Shown: positions 1 to 9,487, counted from the stretch's first letter. The stretch: 64,000 nt of DNA from Mangrovimonas spongiae (GCF_003944795.1 NZ_RWBG01000001.1:682001-746000); one strand, 5' to 3'. The notes: generated by a model not told the origin, from the sequence alone. Translations and numbers: made by a program.

Positions 1-1945
1 GTGGTATAAGAATACGTCCTATGGAGAACAAAAACCCGTCGCCAATTTTAGAAAACGCTTGATCGCGATCTCTAGGAACGGGTTGATAAACAGTTTTTTT
101 ATCTACTTTGGTTGTAGCCCAACGCCATTGATCGGCGTGTCTGTCCCAATCGCCAATTAGCATATCAAACAATCTGGCGCGAATAAATGCGGCCTCGTCA
201 ATAATAACATCTTCATCAGAGCGTATTTCTAGAAACATATCATCAGTTCCAATAAGCTCGTCTGAATACGCAAAGCTTTTAAGGTACCCGTGGTCGTCTC
301 CAGCGTGTTCTTCAATCATGTATAGCTCATCGCCAAATGTGTCAATATATTCTAAAAACGTCTCTTGTTTAGGGACGTAGTAAAGCTTAGGATTAGTATG
401 TAATACATTAATTGGAGTTGAAAGGTTATCAATTATAAATGGTGCATAAGGATGCGACCCTGTAAAGACATCAAAAACCAAACCTTCGGTATAGGTGTTG
501 CTAAATTGACCTTCTACATATTGATCTTTAAAAGCCACCGATTGAATAAAGTTTTGGGCGTTTTTACGCAACCCACGCATCACAAATTCCTTTCCTGTAG
601 AATCAGCTAGGCGTAAGGAGTTTGATTGTGTTCCGCCACCTTTTCGTATTGGGGTTAAACCGCCCATTAACGTATCTAACATAACCGTTTTTGCTAAAAT
701 GGGTTTGCTGTAAGCGTTGCGATAGCGATTACCCCATAAAAACTTATAAAATCCAGATTTTTTTGTTTCTTCTGGTGTGTAAACGGAGGCAGTTACAGTA
801 GGGTTGTGGTGTTGTTTAAAAGTTGTTTTTGGGTGAGTTTTTGAGGTGTAAATTTCAGTGTTAAAAAGTGTTTCTTTTGTGTTAGAATCGACATATTCAA
901 CAGTTGAAGAACCGTCTTCATAAATTAATAATTTAGCAAAACCGTTATTGCTTGAGGTAAATTGTGCGCCAGCTTCTAACTTGGTTGCTGTGGATTTAGA
1001 TCCAGAGCCACTAATTATTTGAGGTAAATTATCTTGAACAATATATTGCAAGCTATGCTCATGTCCAGATACAAAAATAACACGATCGTTTTCTTGAGCA
1101 ATTCTAATCATGCGTTTTCTAAACTCGTTGTAGCGTTTAAACTGAATATCGGCAGGAACAACTCCAGTTGTTTTTCTAAGCAGATTTTTTAGAGTGCCTA
1201 AAACAGGGAGAGGTTTTAAATGCTCTTGAAACGAATACTTGCCATTGTGCGGACCAAATGAAAATAAAGGATGATGCAAAGCAATAATAGTAGTTTTACC
1301 CCGTGATTTTTTTACATCGCTTTCAAACTCATCCCAAAAAACTTCTCGGGTTTTTATGTCGCACTTGTCATTCATGGTTGGGTGGTTGTTCCAATTGGTT
1401 AAATACCACTCAGAATCGACAATAATAAGCTCTATATCATCAGAAATAGTTTCGCGCTCTAATGGGCAACCGTGTTCTGGTAAAAAGGAATTTTTCCCTA
1501 AAGCATCGTCAATATAGTCTTCTTGACGTTCAAGACCATTTAAACCGTTGTACCAATCGTGATTTCCTGGAATAAAAATGGCTCTTCCTTTAAAGTCTTT
1601 TGTAGCTTGTGTTTGAACATACAATTGGTGTTCGGCAAAATCCCTTCCTTTTTTGCCCTTTTTTGGCATACCTTTAGGGTAAATGTTATCACCTAAAAAT
1701 AAAGCCGTACTATTTTTATCAGCAGTTTCTATAGTTTGTTTAAAATGCTGAAGAGCTTTTGTTGAAGTTCCTATTGGGGAGTTTCCTGCATCACCAATAA
1801 GATAAAACGTATGGGAAACAGGTTTATTAGGTAGGGTATAATTATCGTCAATATTCTTGTATTGCGTTTTAAATGTCGCGCAGCTAATAGCTAGAAAAGC
1901 TATAAGAAATAGAGAGAGAAATCTACTAAGTTTTAAATGCGTCAT
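1..1945 (-). CDS. Metallophosphatase lipoprotein with C-terminal extension (partial, runs off the window)
   Basis: I translated this by hand; it is open from ATG at 1945 to the window edge, at least 648 residues, and its C-terminus is missing. The start is followed by a short hydrophobic signal ending in LAISC, a lipobox with Cys22, so it is probably a lipoprotein. The calcineurin-like metallophosphoesterase signatures come in order: GDAG, GDNIYPKG, GNHDWYNG, HHPLFSFG, GHEHS. These supply the usual Asp/His/Asn ligands of a two-metal site. Beyond about residue 350 there is a long second region with GDWDRH (598-603) followed about 23 residues later by RDRDQ (625-629). That layout recalls the catalytic loop and metal-binding loop of atypical kinases, but this is inference. 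Substrate unknown. It diverges from the HD-PycTM gene across a 156-bp intergenic region. Confidence 0.85.
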   Translation of the reverse strand, partial: MTHLKLSRFLSLFLIAFLAISCATFKTQYKNIDDNYTLPNKPVSHTFYLIGDAGNSPIGTSTKALQHFKQTIETADKNSTALFLGDNIYPKGMPKKGKKGRDFAEHQLYVQTQATKDFKGRAIFIPGNHDWYNGLNGLERQEDYIDDALGKNSFLPEHGCPLERETISDDIELIIVDSEWYLTNWNNHPTMNDKCDIKTREVFWDEFESDVKKSRGKTTIIALHHPLFSFGPHNGKYSFQEHLKPLPVLGTLKNLLRKTTGVVPADIQFKRYNEFRKRMIRIAQENDRVIFVSGHEHSLQYIVQDNLPQIISGSGSKSTATKLEAGAQFTSSNNGFAKLLIYEDGSSTVEYVDSNTKETLFNTEIYTSKTHPKTTFKQHHNPTVTASVYTPEETKKSGFYKFLWGNRYRNAYSKPILAKTVMLDTLMGGLTPIRKGGGTQSNSLRLADSTGKEFVMRGLRKNAQNFIQSVAFKDQYVEGQFSNTYTEGLVFDVFTGSHPYAPFIIDNLSTPINVLHTNPKLYYVPKQETFLEYIDTFGDELYMIEEHAGDDHGYLKSFAYSDELIGTDDMFLEIRSDEDVIIDEAAFIRARLFDMLIGDWDRHADQWRWATTKVDKKTVYQPVPRDRDQAFSKIGDGFLFSIGRILIP

Positions 1946-2101
1946 ATTAAAAAAAACAAAAGCTAAAAGTAAGGATGTTGTCGTTGGGTTTATGTTTTTC
2001 TTTCAAAAAAAATTACTTTTACTGTAATTTGAAAGTTTTCAACTTAAAAATAGACAAAACTTTTCAGAAATCATTTGTCATCATAAAATCAAACTACAAT
2101 C

Positions 2102-3286
2102 ATGACTACATTAGAGCAACAATCACTCGATTTTGTGTTTAACCTTTTTAAAACTAAACTTTCTAGCACATTTTTATACCATAATTATACGCATACCGAA
2201 CGCGTTTTAAAAAGTGTTAACGAAATAATAGAAGCCGTAGGGTTGAGCGACGATGAAAAGCTAATTATTAGGTTAGCGGCCATTTTTCATGATGTGGGGT
2301 ATGCTACTTCTACAAAACAGCATGAAAAAGAATCGGCCAAGGTTGCCAAACGTTTTTTAGAAGACAAGAAGGTGTCTTCTGAGATTGTAAGTGGTGTTAC
2401 GCGTTGTATTTTGGCAACTTGTCTTGACGAAGCTCCAACAACGTTATTAGAGCAAATTTTGTGTGATGCTGATACCTCGCATTTTGGCAAAAAATACTTT
2501 GAAGAAACAAGTGAGTTGTTAAGAAAAGAGTTTGAAATTCAAGACGTGGTTTATTATACACATGATGAATGGTTGGAGGAGAATATTAAAATGTTGGCTG
2601 AAAAGCATAAATTTTTTACTGAATATGCAATTAAAAATTGGCAGCCACAAAAGGAGAAAAATTTAACCGATTTAATTAAGAAAAAGAAAAAGAAAGCCGA
2701 GCGTGTTGCTAAAGAAAAATTACGAGCTAAGTATAAAAAAGAAAGCCCGGAGCGAGGTGTGCAAACCTTTTATAGAGTAGCACTTAGAAACCATATTAAA
2801 TTAAGCGATATTGCTGATACAAAAGCCAATATTTTACTATCAGTAAATGCTATAATTATATCACTTATTATTTCAAACTTACTGTCAAAATTAGATAATC
2901 CATCTAATGCATATTTAATTTGGCCAACAGTTATTTTTGTGTTATTTAGTTTAATTTCTATTGTGTTATCTATAATCGCTACACGACCTAATATTACTAG
3001 AGGTGAGTTTACTAAAGAAGATGTGGAAAACAAAAATGTTAACCTCACGTTTTTTGGAAATTTTCATAAAATGAAACTTGAAGAGTTTGAATGGGCGGTT
3101 AACGAATTACTGCAAGATAAAGATTATGTGTACAGTTCCTTAACTAAGGATTTATATTTTTTAGGAAAAGTTTTAGATAGAAAATATAGAATACTTAGAA
3201 TAACCTATTCTATTTTTATGGTAGGAATTGTTGTATCTATATTAGCTTTTGGAATTTCGTTTAATATCATGCAAGGTGGTCATTAA
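2102..3286 (+). CDS. HD-domain hydrolase fused to Pycsar-effector-type transmembrane module (PycTM/DUF5706)
   Basis: 394 residues in two parts. Residues about 20-180 are an HD-superfamily phosphohydrolase with H27/H31, the H63-D64 doublet in AAIFHDVG and a further Asp pair at D122/D124, so the metal site looks intact. A lysine-rich linker (about 190-212) follows. Residues about 220-390 carry the signature of the Pycsar effector transmembrane family (formerly DUF5706): RNHIKLSDIADTKAN leads straight into a first membrane segment (about 244-262), then a second (271-293) and a third (366-388). PycTM proteins in Pycsar anti-phage systems are membrane effectors triggered by cyclic pyrimidine nucleotides made by a neighbouring cyclase. 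No cyclase lies nearby here. HD domains often hydrolyse nucleotide phosphoesters, so this could be a self-contained nucleotide-sensing membrane protein, or a housekeeping protein. Its stop overlaps the stop of the convergent GAF gene by 4 bp. Confidence 0.85.
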   Translation: MTTLEQQSLDFVFNLFKTKLSSTFLYHNYTHTERVLKSVNEIIEAVGLSDDEKLIIRLAAIFHDVGYATSTKQHEKESAKVAKRFLEDKKVSSEIVSGVTRCILATCLDEAPTTLLEQILCDADTSHFGKKYFEETSELLRKEFEIQDVVYYTHDEWLEENIKMLAEKHKFFTEYAIKNWQPQKEKNLTDLIKKKKKKAERVAKEKLRAKYKKESPERGVQTFYRVALRNHIKLSDIADTKANILLSVNAIIISLIISNLLSKLDNPSNAYLIWPTVIFVLFSLISIVLSIIATRPNITRGEFTKEDVENKNVNLTFFGNFHKMKLEEFEWAVNELLQDKDYVYSSLTKDLYFLGKVLDRKYRILRITYSIFMVGIVVSILAFGISFNIMQGGH

Positions 3287-5679
3287 GCTTTTATAACCTG
3301 CATTAAATCATCGTAATTATAATATGCTTTAGAGCCGTTTTTTGAAGTGTTTTTTAAGGTGTTTTTATACAATATACCAACTTTTATAGCTTTAAGTCCT
3401 GTAACACCTTGTAGATCTTCTAGTTCTACTATTTGAACGTTTTTATCTAACATGTTTTTATGCTGAAGAAACTTTACATAGCGTAAATATTCTTCTTCAT
3501 CTTCTTTTTGAGAGTAAACAATAGAAAGTTTTCCGGGCTCGGTAATACGTTGATTGGTGTTTTTTACAAAAGCTTTGTCAACACGCTTTTTTACCACTTC
3601 GTATCTGGCATTATACGTACCATCAACATCAAATTTCTTTTCGTCCATTCTAAACCTAATAGACATTGGTTGATTAAAAACTAAAATTAAAGAAGCTACA
3701 TTTAGTGGTACCAAGAAATCTTCTTTTTTGTTGTAAAATTCGTTTTCCATTTCGCACATAACCTGCATTTGCCACAAACGCAAATTATAAAGATAAATAT
3801 CGCTAAAACTATCTTCTCTTGTTATAGATTCACCAATATACATGTTGTGCTCTACACCATCGGTTTTAAAGCGCTCAAAGAAATGTGGGTACATTTGTTG
3901 GGCATCTTTTTGGCGTTTGTCTAGAAGCCTTGACATGGAGCGGTTAATAACTTTAACGGTATCATCAAACTGTTTTCTATGGTGATAAAATACCTTTAAA
4001 TCTGTATCTATTTTTGATTTGTAATTATAAATAGCATTAGATAAAGAAGTATCATTTTCAAGAAGTAAACCTAATAACGGATAAACATCATGTTTTAAAA
4101 ACTGACCAATTTGATGCTCGCTGTCAACTTTAAAGTTGTTGTTTAAAAGTTCAAGATATTCTTCAGTTTGAAATAATACCTGCTCGTAAACAGGCATACT
4201 GTTAAACTTGTAAGCTTTTTTAAGTAGCGAAACCGTTTCTTTTAATTGCTTTTTTAAATCTTGTTGTGTGGCTTGATTTCTGGCGTTAGAAGATCCTTTA
4301 ATATCGATCTGTCCAAATAAAGGATATACATTTCTAAAGGCAATCTTTTCAAACGTGGTATTTTTATTTTGATAAATATTATTATTTATAAAATCTATGG
4401 CAGCTTTTCTAAAACGCCAATGTACACTGGGGTGAATAGAGGTGCATTCTTGTTGTATAACAGCATCAACCAAATGTTCGTGAGCATTTTTTGAGCGTTC
4501 AACGGCGGCAACAATATAAGGCATAACTTCATTAAGTTTATTGGCGTTTATACTGTTAAGAGCTCTTGGGGTATATGAGACTAACTCTAAAATCCCCATG
4601 AGGCCATTTTCATTAGCAATTGGTGCAAAAATAGCACTTTTAATACCTTGTTCGTGTAAGGCTTTAATGTAGGAAATTTTACCTCTAGATCGGTGATATT
4701 GTAAATCAACATCAGAGATAGCAAAAAGCTTTCTGTCTTTTAGTAATTTTTCATAGCTATTATTACATAGTGCATCGAGACAATGCTCTTTTTCAAAGTC
4801 GTTAATAATATAACTGTGAATATCTTCACCAAAAAACCTTTCAAAAGAATCTTCTTTTTCATCGTATAAGGAGAAGCCTACATTAATGTCTTTAATTTTA
4901 TAAAATGCCCTGAAAACGTCTTCAAAATCTGAAATAAAACTCGCGTCTTTTGGGTTTTCAATTTTGATAAGGCTAGATTTAATGTTTGAAATAGATTGGT
5001 CGTCTGTCATATCAAACATGTTTGATATGACAAATCCCTTCATAATATAGCTATGCGGAGGGAACTTTTCTTTCCAAAGGTCTATATTGTCAAAATTATC
5101 AAGCAGTAAGCTAATGTCGTCTTCAGATAAATCAGGGGCTTTGTCTGTTTTTATGATCTCTGTAAAGTCGGCGTTATAAGTTATTTTATAATACCTAATT
5201 ACGCCATTTTTGTCTGGGATTTTGTAATAGAAAGGTCTTTTAAAATTAAGGTCGAAATGGTAATGATATTTTAAAATCGCCGCGCATCCAACAATATAAA
5301 ACTCTTCATTTGGCATGTTGGTAATGGTAGGCGTAAAGTTATCTCCAGCATCTTTTATAATATCTTTAAAGCGTTGCGAAGACCTAAATAAAACATCGCA
5401 AAATGGTAGTCCTGCGGTTTTAATTTCATTTTGAGTTAACAGGTCGCTAAACGAATCCTGAAGGATTTCATTAATATCTTCAGAAAACGTTTTTATTAAT
5501 TTGGTGTCTGTAAATCCTTCTCTAAGTTTAGGGTTCTTTTCAGCAATTTTCAATACAGCCTTTGCGCGTTGCGAACTCAAGGTATTTTCGCTTGATGCAA
5601 GGCGCTCGTATTGGTCCAGGAGTTTACCAAAACCAATTTTTAAAAATAAAGGCGATTCAAAATCTGTGTTTAAAGACAT
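3283..5679 (-). CDS. GAF-domain protein, cytoplasmic, function unknown
   Basis: 798 residues, no signal peptide and no membrane segment. A central GAF-like region (about 250-395) can be recognised from FSLYDEKEDSF through IKSAIFAPIANENGLMGILEL, the usual end of a GAF fold. The N-terminal 240 and C-terminal 400 residues match nothing I know; the C-terminal part is helical and charged and ends in a basic tail. GAF domains bind small ligands such as cyclic nucleotides, but no output domain (kinase, cyclase, HTH) is visible. A -7 box TAATTTTG lies four bases before the ATG, which suggests a nearly leaderless mRNA. The C-terminus overlaps the convergent HD-PycTM gene at a shared TTAA. Confidence 0.75.
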   Translation of the reverse strand: MSLNTDFESPLFLKIGFGKLLDQYERLASSENTLSSQRAKAVLKIAEKNPKLREGFTDTKLIKTFSEDINEILQDSFSDLLTQNEIKTAGLPFCDVLFRSSQRFKDIIKDAGDNFTPTITNMPNEEFYIVGCAAILKYHYHFDLNFKRPFYYKIPDKNGVIRYYKITYNADFTEIIKTDKAPDLSEDDISLLLDNFDNIDLWKEKFPPHSYIMKGFVISNMFDMTDDQSISNIKSSLIKIENPKDASFISDFEDVFRAFYKIKDINVGFSLYDEKEDSFERFFGEDIHSYIINDFEKEHCLDALCNNSYEKLLKDRKLFAISDVDLQYHRSRGKISYIKALHEQGIKSAIFAPIANENGLMGILELVSYTPRALNSINANKLNEVMPYIVAAVERSKNAHEHLVDAVIQQECTSIHPSVHWRFRKAAIDFINNNIYQNKNTTFEKIAFRNVYPLFGQIDIKGSSNARNQATQQDLKKQLKETVSLLKKAYKFNSMPVYEQVLFQTEEYLELLNNNFKVDSEHQIGQFLKHDVYPLLGLLLENDTSLSNAIYNYKSKIDTDLKVFYHHRKQFDDTVKVINRSMSRLLDKRQKDAQQMYPHFFERFKTDGVEHNMYIGESITREDSFSDIYLYNLRLWQMQVMCEMENEFYNKKEDFLVPLNVASLILVFNQPMSIRFRMDEKKFDVDGTYNARYEVVKKRVDKAFVKNTNQRITEPGKLSIVYSQKEDEEEYLRYVKFLQHKNMLDKNVQIVELEDLQGVTGLKAIKVGILYKNTLKNTSKNGSKAYYNYDDLMQVIKA

Positions 5680-5683
5680 AATG

Positions 5684-5691
5684 CAAAATTA
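5684..5691 (-). promoter_or_regulatory. -7 promoter box TAATTTTG for the GAF gene
   Basis: Exact match to the Bacteroidota -7 consensus TAnnTTTG on the minus strand, followed by only CATT before the ATG at 5679. Transcription would begin within about two bases of the start codon. I see no clear -33 TTTG. Confidence 0.5.
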
Positions 5692-5767
5692 ATTAAAAAA
5701 ATGCTGATATGCCTCTTTAGACGAAAAAGTCCTTAAAACGTTACATGTTGATGTTTTATAATATAAC

Positions 5768-8206
5768 TTATTGTACTGATTTTAATTCAACTTTTGCAGG
5801 CTGCAAGCCATCTCCTGATACCATAAGTGAAATATTACCAGTTTCTTTTGTAGATTGTACTAAAACAACAAGTTTTCCACTAAATAATTTCATAGTTGGT
5901 AAATGAAACATCTCTAGTGATGTGGCGTCACCATTACAGGCAGCACGATAAACACCTTTGCCGTCAACTTTAAATTTTAGTTGATTAGTAGCTGTAGGAC
6001 ACGGAATACCATTTTTGTCGACTACCGAAACCGTTACAAAGGCAATATCTTCGCCATTGGCTTTTATGGTTGAGGTGTCAGGCTCCAAAACCAATTGATG
6101 TGGTTTTCCAGAGGTTTTTATTTCTTTTTCCGCTGCTGGATTACCTTGATCATCAAAAGCGATAACTTTTAAGGTTCCAGGTTCGTATGTAACGTCCATC
6201 CACATTAAACGATAACGGTGTTGCGGTGAACTATTATTTTTGGTTTGAACGCCCAAACTTTTTCCGTTTAAGAACAATTCGGCGCTATTGTAGTTTGTGT
6301 ATACAAAAACAGGTGTGGTTTTTCCTTCGCGACCTTCCCAATTCCAGTGTGGTAATATATGAAGGGTTTTGTCTTTGGTGTTCCATCGGCTTCTGTATAA
6401 ATAATAACGGTCTTTTGGTAACCCAGCTAAATCGTTAATGCCAAAATAGGAACTTCGTGAAGGCCAAACTTCGTCGTATGGTGTTGGTTCGCCCAAATAA
6501 TCAAAACCTGTCCAAACAAATTCGCCTAAAACCCAAGGTTTGTTATCTTGTAAGATAAAATCGTCTTCTGGAAGATTTGACCAGCTGCAATATTCCAAAT
6601 CGTAAGATGACGATTGATAATCGTCGTGCTGCACCATACTCCCTTTTTCAACTGGGAAATGATAAACGCCACGTGAACTTACGGTTGAAGCTGTCTCGGA
6701 GCCTAAAATAAATCCTTGCGGGAAACGCTTGTAAGCGTCTTCGTATAAATGAACGCGATAATTTAAACCGGGAATATCCATAATGGCGCCAAAACCAGAT
6801 TCCATAACGGCCTTTACTTGATCCATACCTACGGTAACTGGGCGTGTTGGGTCTTCACGATGAAAAATATCTTGTAACCATTTGGCGCGTTTTACACCTT
6901 CGCTTCCCCATTGGTCTGGAACTTCGTTGCCAGAACTCCACATTATAATGGATGGGTGGTTTCTTGTAGCTCTTACCAAATTCACAACATCTTTTTCGGC
7001 ATAGTCGTCAAAATAAAGATTGTAACCATTTTTTACTTTTGTTTTTTTCCATTCGTCAAAGCTTTCGGCCAAAAATAAAAAGCCCATTTCGTCACATAGT
7101 TCCAGTTGTTCAAACGAAGGCATATTGTGGGAACTGCGTATGGCATTGACCCCCATATCTTTTAATATTTTTAATTGACGCCTTAAAGCTGATTTATTAA
7201 CGGCTGTTCCTAAAGGGCCTAAATCGTGATGTAGGCAAACACCTTTAAATTTAGTTGGAATACCATTCAAGTTGAATCCAGACTCTCTGTCATATTTAAT
7301 ATCACGAATTCCAAATTTTGTGGTGACTTCGTCTTTTAGGATATTACCAGCGTATAATTTTGAAACAGCGGTATATTGATATGGGTTTTCAGTGTCCCAT
7401 AAAACAGGATTGTTGACAGCAATATTTTGTTCAAACTGATTGCCAAAACGCGTTGAGGTTTCGTTGGAATTAACTTTTTTTCCATTGGCATCAAAAATAG
7501 TGGTGATTAACTTTAGGTTATCTCCCGTAACATTGGTTTTTACATTTACTTGAGCAATTTTATCAGTGATATTGGGTGTTGTAATAAAAGTTCCCCATTG
7601 ATTAATGTTTTCTTGGTTTTTTACAATCACGCGCACATTTCTGTATAACCCAGCACCAGGATACCACCTTGAAGATAAACCATTGTTATTTAGCTTTACA
7701 GCTAGGGTATTGTTTGTTGCTTTTATATGTTTAGAAATATCAAAATAGAAATAAGCATAGCCATATTTCCATTCACCTATTTTTTTTCCATTGATGAAGA
7801 CTTCAGGTTCGCTCATGGCGCCTTCAAAAAGAATTAAGACTTTTTTATTTTCATTGTAATTAGGAATATCAAATGTGTTTCGGTACCAAGCTTCACCTAT
7901 GTAAGGTAAAGCACCTGTTCGCCCTGTTTTTTCAGTAGCTACAGTTTCTCCGTTTTGAACAATCGCTACGTCTTGTTTGTCTATTTCTTTGTCAAAAGGA
8001 CCATAAATTGCCCAATCGTGTGGTACAGTTACAGATTCCCAATTGGTGTCATCATAGCCAATTGAAATAGCGTTTGGGTGACTTCCTTTTTGGAATTTCC
8101 ATCCCTCTTTTAGGGTGATGATTGCTCGAGTAGTCGTGTTGCTATCTGTTTTAGAACATCCAAAAAATATAAATAGTACTATGAAAAGAAGGCTTCTGTA
8201 TATCAT
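5768..8206 (-). CDS. Beta-galactosidase, GH2 family, lipoprotein
   Basis: 812 residues starting with a lipoprotein signal (FIFFGC, Cys17). The order is that of GH2: jelly-roll sugar-binding domain (about 30-200), immunoglobulin-like domain (200-300), TIM barrel (300-600) and C-terminal beta domains. The barrel shows GVCLHHDLG, NAIRSSHN, the acid/base E428 in SSGNEVP and the nucleophile E504 in LGSETAS. The length and C-terminal Ig-like domains suit the shorter GalB-like Bacteroidota enzymes rather than the 1000-residue LacZ type. It starts two bases after the GH53 stop, so the two are one operon: GH53 would cut galactan chains and this enzyme would release galactose for the gal genes next door. 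Another beta-linked substrate cannot be excluded. Confidence 0.9.
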   Translation of the reverse strand: MIYRSLLFIVLFIFFGCSKTDSNTTTRAIITLKEGWKFQKGSHPNAISIGYDDTNWESVTVPHDWAIYGPFDKEIDKQDVAIVQNGETVATEKTGRTGALPYIGEAWYRNTFDIPNYNENKKVLILFEGAMSEPEVFINGKKIGEWKYGYAYFYFDISKHIKATNNTLAVKLNNNGLSSRWYPGAGLYRNVRVIVKNQENINQWGTFITTPNITDKIAQVNVKTNVTGDNLKLITTIFDANGKKVNSNETSTRFGNQFEQNIAVNNPVLWDTENPYQYTAVSKLYAGNILKDEVTTKFGIRDIKYDRESGFNLNGIPTKFKGVCLHHDLGPLGTAVNKSALRRQLKILKDMGVNAIRSSHNMPSFEQLELCDEMGFLFLAESFDEWKKTKVKNGYNLYFDDYAEKDVVNLVRATRNHPSIIMWSSGNEVPDQWGSEGVKRAKWLQDIFHREDPTRPVTVGMDQVKAVMESGFGAIMDIPGLNYRVHLYEDAYKRFPQGFILGSETASTVSSRGVYHFPVEKGSMVQHDDYQSSSYDLEYCSWSNLPEDDFILQDNKPWVLGEFVWTGFDYLGEPTPYDEVWPSRSSYFGINDLAGLPKDRYYLYRSRWNTKDKTLHILPHWNWEGREGKTTPVFVYTNYNSAELFLNGKSLGVQTKNNSSPQHRYRLMWMDVTYEPGTLKVIAFDDQGNPAAEKEIKTSGKPHQLVLEPDTSTIKANGEDIAFVTVSVVDKNGIPCPTATNQLKFKVDGKGVYRAACNGDATSLEMFHLPTMKLFSGKLVVLVQSTKETGNISLMVSGDGLQPAKVELKSVQ

Positions 8207-8208
8207 TA

Positions 8209-9372
8209 TTAATTGTCTTGTGAACCGTTGTAAAATTGCATTCCTAAAGTGGCTTGATTATTATGGTCGAAAAGTGTGGCGTTGTCCCAATGCGAGCCTT
8301 GTCCCCATTGTGTGGAACAGCTGGTAGATACCCAGGCAGGTTCCCAATACACAATGCCTTCGCCACCAGCATTTTCAACTATAGATTGCAGTTGGTTTAA
8401 ATAGCCTAATTGCCCTTGTTGTGTAGCAGAATAACCAGATACCAAGGCATCGTTACTTAAAATGTTGCCTGCGCTGTCATTATCTGTCATAGTAAATGGG
8501 TAGGCTGTTTCAACAATCATTAAACGTTTGTTGTAAGTGTTTATTAGAGTGCTAAATGCTGTACCAACATTGTTAAGGTTATAGTCGCTCCAAATAGGAT
8601 AATACGAAAGTCCAATCCAATCATAATCGGTTATACCATTATCCGTAGCTTGCTCAAACCACCATAACCCATTTTCGGGTTGGGCGATGTGCAGCATGAC
8701 TTGGATATCTTTATTTTTTTCGGTTGAAATATTTCTAACAGCTTCAATACCTTTATTGATTAAGTGTGCGTTTCGTTGCCAATCTATAGGCCAAACCAGT
8801 TCACCTTGTTGTAAAATCATTCCGTTAATTTCGTTCCCAACTTGTACAATTTCGGGTAATAAATTGTTGTCTGATAATTCTTCTAGTGTATTGTAGGTAT
8901 AGTCGTAAAGTAGCTCCCCTAAAGCTTCTGTATTATCAATTTCGCTTAACCAAGCTGCTGGAATTTCTTGTTTACTAGGATCTGCCCAAGTATCGGAATA
9001 ATGAAAATCCAACAATACGTCCATTCCTTTCGCTTTGGCGCGTTGAATGGTTGTTTTTACATCTTCAAGGTTTGAGTAATTGGTCCAAGTTGGGTTATGC
9101 CAAAGGCGAACACGTACCAAGTTTGTTCCTGCTTCTTGAAAAATGGTATAGGGGTCTTTGGTATTACCATTAGCATCTTTATAAGTGGCACCGCAATCTT
9201 CCATTTCATTAACATAGGATAAATCGGCACCGTAATAGAATGACGTTTCGATAGGTGGGTTTGGATCATCGTCTGTTGAGCTAGTGTTATTTGAATTATT
9301 GCTATCCGAAGAACACGCAATAAAAGACAATATAAACAAGGCAATTATGTGGATGTTGCTGAGAGATTTCAT
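8209..9372 (-). CDS. Arabinogalactan endo-beta-1,4-galactanase, GH53, lipoprotein
   Basis: 387 residues with a lipoprotein signal (SFIACSS, Cys20). The mature part is a single GH53 barrel: YYGADLSYVNEME at its start, VRVRLWHNP, DFHYSDTWADP, the acid/base E181 in VGNEI, GLSYYPIW and the nucleophile E288 in IVETAYP. GH53 enzymes cut beta-1,4-galactan side chains of pectin. It is first in a minus-strand operon with the GH2 gene and diverges from gntR-galMKT over 115 bp, so the locus is well suited to convert galactan to galactose and then to glucose-1-phosphate. The serine/asparagine/aspartate-rich stretch after Cys20 is a spacer to the lipid anchor. Confidence 0.92.
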   Translation of the reverse strand: MKSLSNIHIIALFILSFIACSSDSNNSNNTSSTDDDPNPPIETSFYYGADLSYVNEMEDCGATYKDANGNTKDPYTIFQEAGTNLVRVRLWHNPTWTNYSNLEDVKTTIQRAKAKGMDVLLDFHYSDTWADPSKQEIPAAWLSEIDNTEALGELLYDYTYNTLEELSDNNLLPEIVQVGNEINGMILQQGELVWPIDWQRNAHLINKGIEAVRNISTEKNKDIQVMLHIAQPENGLWWFEQATDNGITDYDWIGLSYYPIWSDYNLNNVGTAFSTLINTYNKRLMIVETAYPFTMTDNDSAGNILSNDALVSGYSATQQGQLGYLNQLQSIVENAGGEGIVYWEPAWVSTSCSTQWGQGSHWDNATLFDHNNQATLGMQFYNGSQDN

Positions 9373-9451
9373 AATAATTAATCCTTTAAATCATTAAATT
9401 GTGTAAAAACAGTTGTGTATTATGCGAATTTAAAATTTTTTCTTCAAAAAC

Positions 9452-9470
9452 CCTACTAGTACCTACCAGT
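9452..9470. promoter_or_regulatory. Tandem 9-bp direct repeat, candidate operator of the galactan/galactose locus
   Basis: CCTACTAGT and CCTACCAGT, separated by a single A, lie just upstream of the gntR -7 box at 9476, in the space where the -33 element and spacer should be. Two near-identical half-sites at 10-bp spacing (one helical turn) are what a dimeric regulator would bind. The adjacent GntR protein is the obvious candidate, but this is inference. Confidence 0.6.
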
Positions 9471-9475
9471 TTTTA

Positions 9476-9483
9476 TATCTTTG
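9476..9483 (+). promoter_or_regulatory. -7 promoter box TATCTTTG for gntR-galMKT
   Basis: Exact TAnnTTTG match with only TATT before the ATG at 9488, implying a nearly leaderless transcript. The -33 position is occupied by the tandem CCTACYAGT repeat instead of TTTG. Confidence 0.65.
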
Positions 9484-9487
9484 TATT

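Noticed and set aside
2102-5679. Complete anti-phage island (Pycsar or CBASS)
   Set aside because: Only an effector-type module is present. No nucleotide cyclase, no toxin partner and no mobile-element gene are found on either side.
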